A DNA stretch of 64,000 bases from Drosophila persimilis (Eukaryota; Arthropoda; Insecta; Diptera; Drosophilidae), in assembly GCF_003286085.1 (NCBI RefSeq), contig NW_020825321.1, positions 682,001 through 746,000 on the forward strand. The letters run 5' to 3'. Under the pieces are notes generated by a model that was not told where the DNA came from, made no database searches, and saw only the letters and a program-made list of their open reading frames with translations. A program made the position numbers and the translations under genes. Positions 11,411 through 21,854 of this stretch are shown in pieces. Numbering within the stretch: position 1 is the first letter of the stretch; each line of letters starts with the position of its first letter.

Positions 11411-11718
11411 ATTGTTGGTGTTGATTGGGTTTTGTTTTGTTTTCAGTAGTTTTTAACTTTATTTTGGTTCACTTGTAAGTTTTTTGATTTTGTATTTAGT
11501 GTTTCACTGTTCTTGGTGGATCACTATCTCCGCTTACTTCAGTTCACTTAATTTTAGTTTTGCAAATCGTATGTGCTCGTAACACAGGTTCTTTGGCGGA
11601 TTTCACAATTTTATTAACGATTCCGGGATTACGTGATCACAGTAATTAGAAATTACACAAGCTGACCATTACCGAAATATAGGAGTTAATTTTAAACGAA
11701 ATCCTACCGACTGCGCCA
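11411..11718 (-). promoter_or_regulatory. E1 untranslated leader and primer-binding site
   Basis: No gene lies between the gag start and the 5' LTR. The bases next to the LTR read TGGCGCAGTCGGTAGGAT on the minus strand (11701-11718), complementary to the 3' end of Drosophila tRNA-Ser, the primer I recall for the 17.6/297/Idefix group. The E1 leader has about 23 bp near 11520-11550 that E2 lacks, between short direct repeats (tcact). Confidence 0.85.
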
Positions 11719-12289
11719 GTTAAATATCCGCAACTCGATTTTAAGTTTTTTAAAAAAGACTTTTATTTTACAACTTAAATATCTTTATGTCACAAGATTT
11801 AAATGAATTCCCCGACTTGACTTTGGGTCTGCTTGTCTCAAACGGAACTGATCTCTCTGCTGCTGGCTAGTTTCCATGAGCCCTTCTCTTGGAACTCCCG
11901 ACTCTGGCTTCGGGCGTTGCTTTCCTCGGCTGCATCTTCGTGTCGGTGGCGTACGTGCCTGGATCGATATTTGTTGATCGGTGATCGGCGATCGATGTTG
12001 CATTACATGACGGAGCTAGGAATGTGATACTCCTTGGTTTTATGTCTAGCTTTGATTGGTCCTCATGAGTGGCGTGATTCTAAAGAATCGATTTCTCGAG
12101 AGTGGCGTGATTCTAATGTTGATGAAACAATGTGGTCCATTGTTTATATTATGGGGGGCCCTAGCTTGGAGTATGGGAAGAAACAGTTATTGATTCTTGA
12201 GTGGGGTCCTGTTACTTGTGTGGATGGGGTGGATGAATTGTACATAAAAATAATGTGTATGGGATGTGAGGAATTATGGATATGTCACT
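11718..12289 (-). repeat. LTR-2, shared by errantivirus copies E1 and E2
   Basis: This complete 572-bp LTR starts AGTTAAATATCC and ends GGATATGTCACT on the plus strand. It has a primer site on its left (E1 body) and a polypurine tract on its right (CCCCCAACG, 12290-12298, E2 body). It therefore serves as the 5' LTR of E1 and the 3' LTR of E2. It is almost identical to LTR-1, but LTR-3 differs by a substituted block and an expanded simple repeat. Confidence 0.95.
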
Positions 12290-12316
12290 CCCCCAACGAT
12301 TGTTATTAGCCTGTCC

Positions 12317-13731
12317 CTAGGCGATTACCCTCGGGTATAGTGACGGGGTGTCAAGTGCGGTGTCTGAGGTTGGTTCCTCTTTTGCTTCTATTATAGTGTT
12401 AATACATTTAACCGTGACTCTTTTAGAAGTTTTCTTAAAATTAACAGCTGCATAACTTAGTAGTACTAATATAATTATGACAAATGAAATTAGTAGACTT
12501 ATTTGTAATAGGTTACTATATTTGGTGTATTGCATAATTATTTCATTAGTTTGGACATACGATCTTATTTTATTTTAGTTATGTTGTTGTTGACATAAAC
12601 ATTCTGGGCAAAATCTAACATTGTGTTTGATATTGTAAATTCATTTAATTGGATTGAACAGTTGTAGATTTTTATAATGGTATATCCTTCCGCTATGATT
12701 TCTTGGTTTACACAATTCTGGTTTAGCGTTGTTTTTGGAAGATTCCATGTGATTAGTATATTGGGTTCAATAAAGTTTATTTGAAAGTTTTGAAAAGTTT
12801 TGGAATGTGGACATTTAGTGGGAGTTTGCATTAAAATTCCTTTTATACAATTGTCATTGGCTTTCAATCTAGTTTCTTTAACAAATACTTCTTCATTTTT
12901 TATGTAGTACTTGTCGTATGTCATATCTGTTAACATGTTACTTAATTCGTCTGGATACGGAACGATTTTATAAATTGGTACTTTTGTAATGTCTTTGGGA
13001 ATGTTGGAAATTATTAGAATTTCGTTGGTATCGGATTTTAGCCATGTGGAGGTTTTTATATTTAGTATTTTCTCAGAATTTATTTGTTCCAGGTAGTCTT
13101 GTTTTAATAATTTTGGATTAAATATACCGAGCCTAGTTAATTGCATACCTAGTTCTATATCTTCGATATATTCTGTGAAATGTTGTAGATTGAATATCAA
13201 AATTTCTATTTGTTGATTCCTGTCTTTTTCTTCATTTAGTTTGTTTATAACGTTTATTCCGCTATTAACTGCATCTATTACCAAATTTAGTTCATTCATT
13301 TGAATGCTATGGCTGGCTAAATTTAATATTTTTTGTTCCAAATCGACTTTATCTTCCTGAACTAGTGTTCCAAAGAGATATTTGTAGGCTGTTCCTACTA
13401 TATTGATTAGACCTCTTTTATTTCTTTTGGTTATTTTTAGCCCGTTCATTTCTCTTTGCAATTTGTCTACTAGATATTTTATTTGGATTATGTCCTGGAA
13501 TTTAGTGGCTTGCCTTAACCAATTTTGGTATAGTTCTTCGGTTTTAGTTACATTAACAGTTAGATAATGGTATTCGTAATTGATAGGTATGTTAATCGAT
13601 CCAGTTTTGAATATCATATATCCGTTTTGGGATTTAATAGGATTTATTTCTATGTTTTGGCCCTGTGCCATTACGATGGTAATTGTGAGGAAGATGAGGA
13701 TTTTAATTGTGTTGAAGTTCGCCGATTCCAT
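12317..13731 (-). pseudogene. env: env of E2, one frame change before the membrane anchor
   Basis: A 388-aa open frame (12565-13731) has the signal peptide, RNKR furin-type site and fusion-peptide-like segment. The membrane anchor and tail sit in a second frame (12317-12535). The frame change is at the A/T-rich run near 12563 and is the same in E1. Full family Env proteins are about 470 aa, matching the two parts combined. Env would act at the particle surface; this copy lacks an anchored product as written. Confidence 0.9.
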
Positions 13732-16700
13732 TAACTTCCTCGGTTTCTCTGGAATTATTATATTTGCTTCTATTAGATTTCTTCTTTTTCTTGAATTTTG
13801 ATTTATAATGAGTTATTTTCCTACCCCTATTCTTTTCTTCATAATGTTTTTCGTCTACCTGTCTAATTTCGCCCGTCCTTTTGAAAGGATTTGTTACCTT
13901 AGACTTAACTAGAGGTGATAGTTTATAGCGGGTATCTACTTCATACTCTATGCGGTTTTTATTTAATTGAGTGATTTTATTCACTTTATTTAGTTGTGTG
14001 TCATAATCAGGTGAGCCTGCATAAATGAATATATCAGCTGGTGTCCTATTTGTGGTATTATGTTTGGTTTTATGATTATAAGTATAAAGAATTAATTCAA
14101 ACTTCGTGAATCTATCTTCTGGGTTATCCTCGCTAGATATTATTCTTAATTTTTCATTTACTGTTTTATGAAATCTTTCTACGTCAGATATTCCATTTTT
14201 GCTGTTAGTGATCTCTATTTTGACGTTTTCCGCATTCAGCCATGCTTGCAATGCTGTGCACATAAAAGCTGAATCTTTATCGGCTTTGATTTCAATTGGT
14301 TTGCCCATCTCGTTAAAAACTTTCATGATGGCTCTTTTTGCTTCTAACCAGTCACGACTTTTTACTTCTACAAGAGTGGCAAACTTCGAGTATACGTCAA
14401 TACATGATAGGAACTGTTGGTTACCAACCATATAGAAATCTATGACGTATTTCTCTCTGATGTTCAGTATTTCCGGTGTAGTTTCGAATGCCAACTTCGT
14501 ATTTCTATGCTCTGTTTTGGCAATATTACAAGTAGGACATTCGTTTATGATGTTTTGGATTAGTTTTTGATAATCCGGGTAATAGTATTTTCCCCTAAAC
14601 CAATTGACGGTTTTCTCTATCCCTGGATGGAGTAAGCCTTTATGATTCTTTAATATGGTTTCTTTAAATTCAGCGTAATTCTGAATATCTAGGAGTTTCG
14701 TGCTTGATTTAATAGCTTTGGTTATATTGTTAGAATTAATGATTTCTAAATAGGCTTTTTGGAATGGAGGAAAATCTATTTCGTTATGGAAATATAATGC
14801 GCTCTTTTTGGTGCATAGATATTCCTTTATTATATCCTTCGCTAAGGTGTTAGTCATTTCCTTATACGTGATCTTGATGATTAGCTTGTGAAAATAACGA
14901 ATTGTTTCTACCTTATCTTCCTTGCCTTTTATTAGCTCAATTTACCGATTGTAATAGTTAATTGGATTGTCTTCCTGTGCGCTATGTACAGTTGCACCAA
15001 CGCTATTGGAAGCTTCTCTAAGGAGATTTTCATTAATCTTTACCCTTGATAAGGCATCAGCTACATGATTTTCTTTGCCTGGTAGATATTTCATTTTAAA
15101 ATCAAACTCATTCAGTTTTATTTTCCACCTTTGTAATTTCATATTTGGCTTCTTGAGGTTGTTCAACCAAATCAAGGGTTTATGATCGCTTTGTATCTCG
15201 AATGTTCTACCGAACAGGTATGAACGGAAATACTTGGTTGCCCATACGATCGCTAATAATTCCTTTTCGATGGCTGAATAGTTTATTTCATGTTCATTTA
15301 GGGTTCTGCTAGCGTAGCAGATCGGTTTGTGTTCTTGTGACAAAACCGCTCCCAATGCTATGACAATGGCAGAGATTTTGCCTGGATTTGGTACTATTCC
15401 TTCAGTAGTGACTACATGACCTAGGAATTCAGTTTCCTTTTTCATGAATTCACATTTATCCATTTGTAGCTTCAAGTTGGCGTCTCTCAACTTTCCAAAT
15501 ACTCTCCTTAGTGACAACAAGTGTTCTTACAATGAAGTGGAAAATATAATGATGTCATCTAAGTATACAAAGCAATCTTTGAAGATTAACTCTTCTAGCA
15601 GATTGTTCATACATCTTTGGAAGGTAGCTGGGGCAGTGGTTAGCCCAAAGGGCATACGAGTGAACTCGTAATGTCCATGCTTAGTGGAGAACGCAGTTTT
15701 GGGGATTGAGCTAGGTTCCATGGGTATTTGATGGAAACCTTTTGCTAAATCGATTGTCGTAAAATACTGACATTTACCTAGTTTGTCTAGGATTTCATCC
15801 ATTCGTGGAGTTGGGAATTAGTCCTTAACTGTTATTTCATTTAGACTTCTATAGTCTACTACCATTCGATATTTTTGCTTTCCTGAAGCATCTATCTTCT
15901 TCGGAATCATAGATATGGGCGAGCAGTAAGGAGAATTCGACTTTCGAATTATTCCCTGCCTGATCATATCTTTGATTTGCTGGTTTACCTCCTGATCATG
16001 TATCTGGGCATATTTGTATGGTCGTCTGTAGACCGGGTCTTCATGTTGAGTTTTGATCTCGTGCTTGATTGTACTTGTGAAAGTCAAATTGTCACCTTCT
16101 CTGTACTGCACATCCTTAAACTCATATAAGACCTTCTTTAACTCTTCCCTCTCTTCGTCGTTTAAGTGTTCCAATCTTAATTGATTACATTCCCTTAATT
16201 CACTGTCTAGAGCGGAAGCGAAGTATTGATCTCCCTCTGGAGATGGGTCAAGGCACTTAGGTGCGATCTTCTCTTCTTTTGTATAGGGATCAGTGCACTT
16301 CTGTGCGGTCTTGCCGGCTTCAATAGCTTCTCCACTCTGAATGATTGGGTACGACCTAGCTCCTAGTGTTACAGTGTCATTTCTGTAATCGATGACGGCT
16401 TTACTTGCCATCAAGTATTCTCTTCCTAATAAAATATCATAATTTTCGGAAAAGTTATGTATGTAGAAGTTTTGTTCGGACGGACATGTTTTGTTCGCAT
16501 TCCTCATTATACTCTTAGTTAAACGGACAGGTCCATTGATGGTATGGACCGTAAGGTTATCGTCTTTTATCTCGGAATCTGTATCATTTTCTTTCATGAT
16601 GTTGATCGATGATCCCGAGTCAGCGATACACCTTAATATTCTTTTATTAATGGTAATGTTTAAATAGGGTCCTCCTCGGTTTCTTCCGAGGCGGCTTGAT

Positions 16701-16750
16701 GAAAATTTACGTCCATCTTCTTTTAGTAGGTTGGTTGGGTCCACTCCCAC
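13703..16750 (-). pseudogene. pol: Broken pol of E2
   Basis: The open segments are 15818-16750 (protease and RT fingers), 15527-15802 (RT palm with YLDD), 14942-15520 (RNase H) and 13703-14857 (integrase). The first two breaks are in-frame stops at the same places as in E1, and the RT thumb/connection region is missing exactly as in E1. The third break is private to E2: a 27-bp in-frame deletion (near 14965) and a stop at 14942. The integrase segment is uninterrupted and keeps its DDE residues. Confidence 0.93.
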
Positions 16751-17588
16751 TAGCTTGGTTTTGAGATATTTGCTGATTGAATGGATTCTGAGCCCTACCT
16801 TGATTCAAGGAATTTTTGAACTCATTGTATAATCCAGGATTTTGGGAATTTTGATTTTGATTTGTTCGATTAGTCTGACATGTTCCAGATGAACTCTGAG
16901 TTTGATTGTGATAGTTAGTAGTATTATAATTTGGATAATAGTTTCCAACATTCTTTCGATTTGATTGAGACGATTTCGATTGATCTTTATTTGTACCTGA
17001 ATCTGTTGTACTAGCTTCGTACAATCCTTCTTCTTGTGCTGCCTTCTTAAGATTAGACAATGTGGTAATATCTTTTCTTGCTAAGGTCATGAACATTCTG
17101 TCAGGAAGTTTTCGAGTAATGACATCTTTAATTGTGTTGTTCAAAGCGTTTTTATAAATGACATTATTTTCTGGTATGTTTTCTAAGTTTAGCTTATTGT
17201 TTATTAATAATGCTTTTATCTCTTATTCTTCTATAAACTTACGAAGACTGCCGTTGAATCTGGTTGTGTATAGTTGTCGTAAGAGTTCTTCATATGGTGT
17301 GTGATTTTTGAACTCGTTGATCAGCGCCGTCTTCAGTTCGAGCCACGTGTTGGGTTGTATCATTTGCGATATGCGTTGTGCCTCTCCTGACAGTTGGATC
17401 TCGGTCGCTCCAAATAGGATCCTTTGTTGGCGAAGATCTTCAGTTGGATATAATCCGCATACATATTCGATTCGTTTGATAAATGAGCTTAGCTGTCCAG
17501 ATGAACCGTCATAGGCAGGTATTTGTCTGATCGACAGCAGTGCCTGGTTCAAGTGGATTTCGCTCAATGATAGTGGTGGTAATGCCAT
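16707..17588 (-). pseudogene. gag: gag of E2 with one in-frame stop
   Basis: Gag begins at 17588 and runs to 16707 in one frame, interrupted by a stop at 17223 (after SLRKFIEE) where E1 is open. It would be about 290 aa. The part upstream of 17261 (N-terminal about 109 residues) is repeated at 24178-24505 as part of the 6.9-kb duplication. The C-terminal N/Q/S-rich tail overlaps the start of pol. Confidence 0.9.
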
Positions 17589-17873
17589 ATTGTTGGTGTT
17601 GATTGGGTTTTGTTTTGTTTTCAGTAGTTTTTAACTTTATTTTGGTTCACTTGTAAGTTTTTTGATTTTGTATTTAGTGTTTCACTGTTCTTGGTGGATC
17701 ACTTAATTTTAGTTTTGCAAATCGTATGTGCTCGTAACACAGGTTCTTTGGCGGATTTCACAATTTTATTAACGATTCCGGGATTACGTGATCACAGTAA
17801 TTAGAAATTACACAAGCTGACCATTACCGAAATATAGGAGTTAATTTTAAACGAAATCCTACCGACTGCGCCA
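17589..17873 (-). promoter_or_regulatory. E2 leader and tRNA-Ser-type primer-binding site
   Basis: Untranslated leader with the primer site TGGCGCAGTCGGTAGGAT (minus strand, 17856-17873) abutting LTR-3. It matches the E1 leader apart from the 23-bp difference. No gene is seen. Confidence 0.85.
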
Positions 17874-18556
17874 GTTAAATATCCGCAACTCGATTTTAAG
17901 TTTTTTAAAAAAGACTTTTATTTTACAACTTAAATATCTTTATGTCACAAGATTTAAATGAATTCCCCGACTTGACTTTGGGTCTGCTTGTCTCAAACGG
18001 AACTGATCTCTCTGCTGCTGGCTAGTTTCCATGAGCCCTTCTCTTGGAACTCCCGACTCTGGCTTCGGGCGTTGCTTTCCTCGGCTGCATCTTCTTGTCG
18101 GTGGCGTACGTGCCTGGATCGATATTTGGGGATGCGTCGGCTTTGATGAAAGGCATCCACTGCTGGCGATCGGTGTTGCATTACATGACGGAACTAGGAA
18201 TGTGATACTCCTTGGTTTTATGTCTAGCTTTGATTGGTCCTCATGAGTGGTTTTAAAGATTTAAAGATTTTTAAAGATTAAAAGATTAAAGATTAAAGAT
18301 TAAAGATTAAAGATTTAAAGATTTAAAGATTTTTAAAGATTCGATTTTAAAGAATCGATTTCTCGAGAGTGGCGTGATTCTAATGTTGATGAAACAATGT
18401 GGTCCATTGTTTATATTATGGGGGGCCCTAGCTTGGAGTATGGGAAGAAACAGTTATTGATTCTTGAGTGGGGTCCTGTTACTTGTGTGGATGGGGTGGA
18501 TGAATTGTACATAAACATAATGTGTATGGGATGTGGGGAATTATGGATATGTCACT
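17873..18556 (-). repeat. LTR-3, enlarged LTR of E2
   Basis: A complete LTR with the same termini, but 684 bp instead of 572. One internal block (near 18127-18170) is replaced by unrelated-looking sequence, and a TTAAAGA-type simple repeat of about 100 bp has expanded at 18251-18357. It therefore differs from LTR-2 at the other end of the same body, so recombination between elements or conversion is likely. A second copy, LTR-4, lies at 24790-25480. Confidence 0.93.
18251..18357. repeat. TTAAAGA/TTTAAAGA minisatellite inside LTR-3
   Basis: An irregular tandem run of 7-9 bp units (ttaaaga, tttaaaga, tttttaaaga) interrupts the LTR at the place where LTR-1 and LTR-2 read a single 'tctaaagaatcg'. 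It probably grew by slippage from that seed. The second copy at 25168-25281 has one more unit. Confidence 0.9.
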
Positions 18557-18560
18557 ATAT

Positions 18561-19613
18561 ACATATATATATAAAGAGAAACACATTATCCCAAACTCAT
18601 ATTGCTCAGTTTTCAAAATCTTCAGTTACTTTACAAATTTACTCATTGGAGGAAGCTATTTAGTTACTACATTAATCAACACAATGATAAACGAGATATG
18701 AATATGTGGATCTAAACAGCTGGTTGTTAGAGCAGCAGCGTACAGATTTTTATGTGATAATGATAAAGGCGAACGGGAACTTGCACTTGAAATTTAACTT
18801 AAGAAACACGGGATTACTAGCCTAATTACTCAATCCTTTGTAAATTTTCGTAGGTTGGTGACGACTATGTCCTCCGACTTTTTGAGATCGGCAGGTTCAA
18901 ACTGACGTTCAGACATCCAGCAGTGGTGTATGGTGGTTGATCTTTCACGAGCTGTAAATGATTTCCGATATTGAGCTAGCCCAACATCAACGGTTCAGCC
19001 TTCACTTTGCTGCCGTGGATGTGCACTGCACTAACTCCCAAACGGTCAGCTTTGTTGTTTTTGTAGTTGATACCGTAGACTGGTTGGCCGGCTTGGCTGT
19101 ATTAAGATTTTCCAGTACTCCTATCCCTTAATAAAACTGTGTCAGAACTTTATATTTCCACGGTGGTCAAACGTACCGTTGCTTCTTTCAAGAATTTCAT
19201 TTTATTCTCACTTTTCCCTCGGCTAGTTCAGCTTACGCCACTCTTCGGATTTATTAATCCAAATAAATAATGGATAATAACGAAAAATTGAAAGTTATGT
19301 AACTCCACGTGTCTTCACCATTCACTCTGCGATTGCTATCACGAAAATGTATATATACGTGTGTAAGTGAAACTATGCAGGGGAATGATTTCACATGAAG
19401 AAAGTCGATTCGCCTGTACCTATTTCATTCCTAAGCTGAGGTTTAAGCTTTAACATAACTGGGCAATCGGATGATCTTCTGGATCTCCTGCATTCCACCA
19501 ATTTCTTCGAGGTATGCTAGCGAGGGCGGTATGAAAAGTATTTTTCTAGAAAGTGTACCTAACTTGTTCGACGTTTTCCTTTTTCTTTTGATTTTCGAAT
19601 AGTTGGATACTAC
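18561..19613. other. Unidentified 1.05-kb segment with decayed coding traces
   Basis: No intact ORF is present. On the minus strand, 18840-19110 reads as protein-like in two frames joined by a shift (YGINYKNNKADRLGVSAVHI, then AQYRKSFTARE and FEPADLKKSEDIVV). 19443-19560 reads KILFIPPSLAYLEEIGGMQE. I do not recognise the source; it could be captured host-gene pieces or an eroded transposon. It sits between LTR-3 and the 170-bp repeats, inside a block flanked by a 40-bp direct repeat of the LTR end. Confidence 0.45.
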
Positions 19614-20233
19614 AACCCCGCAACTATATGGCACCTGCACTTATATAGAACCCTTCCCTATCTAGCACATGCATGTATATTGAACCACCGCAACTATATG
19701 GAACCCACGCTCCAGGAAATGTGGCAGGATCGCATATTTTGGGCACAAGCACCAATATGGCAGTACAGCCCCAAAAAAAGTTGAACCCCGCAACTATATG
19801 GCACCTGCACTTATATAAAACCCTTCCCTATCCAGCACTTGCACGTATATTGAACCGCCGCACCTATATAGCAGCCACGCTCCAGGAAATGTGGCAGGAT
19901 CGCACATTTTGGGCACAAGCACCAATTTGGCAATATAGCCCCAATAAAAGTTGAACCCCGTAACTATATGGCACCTGCACTTATATAAAACCCTTCCCTA
20001 TCCAGCACTTGCACGTATATTGATCCGCCGCACCTATATAGCACCCACGCTCCAGGAAATGTGGCAGGATCGCACATTTTGGGCACAAGCACCAATTTGG
20101 CAATATAGCCCCAATAAAAGTTGAACCCCGCAACTATATGGCACCTGCACTTATATAGAACCCTTCCCTATCTAGCACTTGCATGTATATTGAACCGCCG
20201 CACCTATATAGCACCCACGCTCCAGGAAATGTG
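19614..20233. repeat. 170-bp tandem repeat, about 3.6 units
   Basis: The motif CAACTATATGGCACCTGCAC (or TAACTATATG) recurs at 19621, 19791, 19961 and 20131, giving an exact 170-bp period. Units include CTCCAGGAAATGTGGCAGG and TTTTGGGCACAAGCACCAAT. Within each unit a CTATAT-containing half is loosely repeated, suggesting an older 85-bp-like period. Open frames through it are by-products of the periodicity. It is copied at 26538-27157. Confidence 0.93.
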
Positions 20234-20236
20234 GGA

Positions 20237-20276
20237 TGTGTATGGGATGTGGGGAATTATGGATATGTCACTATAT
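20237..20276 (-). repeat. 40-bp duplicate of the LTR end plus flank
   Basis: The 40 bases equal 18521-18560, from within LTR-3 across its edge to the ATAT flank. They include a base (ggatgtGGGGaatt) that distinguishes LTR-3 from LTR-1 and LTR-2. The sequence to the right (ctggaaaaaggtatatgg) is the genuine spacer flank seen uninterrupted at 32810 and 35570. The 1.7 kb between the two 40-mers is therefore an insertion or duplication at the LTR boundary. Same at 27161-27200. Confidence 0.9.
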
Positions 20277-20700
20277 ATATCTGGAAAAAGGTATATGGAA
20301 AGAACGACTTTTGACCAATTGACCTTATGGTAGCTATATGATATGGCTATATAATCGGCCGATTCCGACGGCCTTCATATTTCACACAGTTGCTATTTAT
20401 ATTTCTGGCCCAACAGTGAAAAAACAAACTTTGCTTACTGAATAGTGTTTATGAAGACGAATACTTTGGAACTCAGAAGGAAGTATCTCTGAAAGGCTTA
20501 AATTCGTATATCTACGCTTCGTTACATTAGTCAGACTGCATCTTGCAAGAGGCGAAGCAATTACTGCACCGTCAAGTGGCCCGTCTGAAACCAGCAGAAG
20601 GCTGTTACTCGAGTATGCAGGAAAGATAGCTGTTAGACTAATATTCGATAAAAATTAGCACTAAACTTACTAAGAGAACTAGGCATGCATTCAAAATACA
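20277..20700. repeat. Spacer repeat with DINE-like and mariner-end-like sequence
   Basis: This block recurs at 27201, 32800 and 35560, and inverted at 44690-44940 and 51026-51390. It contains GGCTATATAATCGGCCGATT, of a type common in Drosophila dispersed repeats, and GCTATTTATATTTCTGGCC. The latter resembles the mariner end at 39240-39300 (GCTATTTATATTTC on its minus strand). A short frame reading MVSDGPLDGAVIASPLARC lies in the related copies. I see no functional gene. Confidence 0.7.
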
Positions 20701-21854
20701 AATACCACTACAATTACTAATTACTAGAAAGGTGTGTAAAGATTAGTAATTTATTATTGGGAAGAGAATTAGTTGGGGATATAATATGGTAGTGGGAATT
20801 ATAATCCGAGCATAAGACCCTAAACGGTTCATGCTAGGAATAATTCGATCTACAAAGCGGAAGGAACAACGGTGTAAAATTTCTAGTAGATCTAAAAGGA
20901 ACCGTGAAGTTTATGCGGCTCAACAGATCAGGGTTGTCTATGTCACCCTGATCAAGTTGTGCATAAGAATCACTCCAAGCATTTTTCCACGGTTAACTAA
21001 GGATGGGAGGTTTACTAATAGTAGTCTACTAGAGTAAGATTGGAGTCTTACATCCGCATCCCAGTTAAGGCCCCGCAGAGCAAAGAGTAAAAAGTTTTTC
21101 TGTACTGATTCTATACGGTCCTGGTGTACTTTGTACTGAGGGCACCATACACAGGAGCCGTATTCTAAGATCGGACGAACAAGCGAGGTATAGAGAGTCT
21201 TTGTTATATAGGGGTTCTCAAATTCCTTTGACCACCCCTTTATAAACCCAAGCACGCCCATGGCCTTATTTACCATGGTAGAAATGTGTTCGGAAAACTT
21301 TAACTTGGGGTATAACATAACACCAATCATCCACCCGAGTAATTCTCTCAAGAGAACAGCCAAATAGGGAGCCATCAAGGGGCTAGAAAGATGAAATGTC
21401 ATAACTTTGCACTTCGAGGCATTAAGGTTTAACAAGTTTGCGCAACATCATGACTGAAAGATATTGAGATCGGATTGCAAGCGAGAATGAAATGAAATGT
21501 CCTTATACTGGACACAGAGTTTAACATCATCCGCATACATAAGTACTCGAGAGTATGTTAATACCGAAGGCAAGTCATTAATAAAGAGTGTGTAGAGTAA
21601 GGGGCCTAGATGGCTGCCCTGTGGTACTCCCAAAGTAACCTTTACTGGTGAAGAGAGGGAGTTTTTGAAGAAGACTCTTCGAGACCTGTAACAAAGAACC
21701 CTAAAAGGTCAAGTTTATTTATTTATTTATTAAATTAACAAATTATTTATTAAATTAACAAATTATTTGTTAATAATGGTACTTAGTTACTAAAGGCGGA
21801 AAAAGATAAGTTAAAAGTTAGCTAAATTTAAATGATTATAAATATTGCATGCAA

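Larger units (their letters stand above)
1..12289 (-). mobile_element. Errantivirus (Ty3/gypsy with env) copy E1, LTR to LTR, interrupted by a LINE
   Basis: Reading the minus strand, this copy runs 5' LTR (11718-12289), PBS, gag, pol, env, polypurine tract, 3' LTR (1-571). The window opens one base inside the outer LTR edge. The LTR begins AGTGACATAT, as I recall for the 17.6/297 group, and the primer site is complementary to a tRNA-Ser 3' end. Gag, pol and env are in the normal order, but all carry breaks, so the copy is not autonomous. A 5.5-kb LINE (5310-10809) splits gag. The 5' LTR is physically the 3' LTR of a second copy, E2, so the two elements share one LTR. The family name is from memory and moderately sure; the class is very sure. 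Confidence 0.93.
11718..18556 (-). mobile_element. Errantivirus copy E2, in tandem with E1
   Basis: The second body has the same order as E1 (env 12317, pol, gag to 17588, leader, LTR-3 at 17873-18556) and no LINE insertion. E2 shares the two pol stops, the RT/RNase H deletion and the env frame change with E1. It has lesions of its own: a stop in gag near 17222, and a 27-bp deletion plus a stop near 14942-14965 in pol. Beyond LTR-3 the flank is AT-dinucleotide sequence (ATATACATATATATA), fitting the TATA-rich target preference known for this group. Confidence 0.93.

Noticed and set aside
1-18556. E1 and E2 as two independent insertions
   Set aside because: No host sequence or target duplication separates them, they share one LTR, and they carry the same internal lesions.
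18577-18663. C-terminal end of the frame 18397-18663 as a gene
   Set aside because: The frame begins in the LTR and runs out into flanking sequence; it has no coding character.
19614-20233. CRISPR-like array
   Set aside because: The 170-bp units are contiguous and near-identical, without short repeats separated by unique spacers, and the context is eukaryotic.
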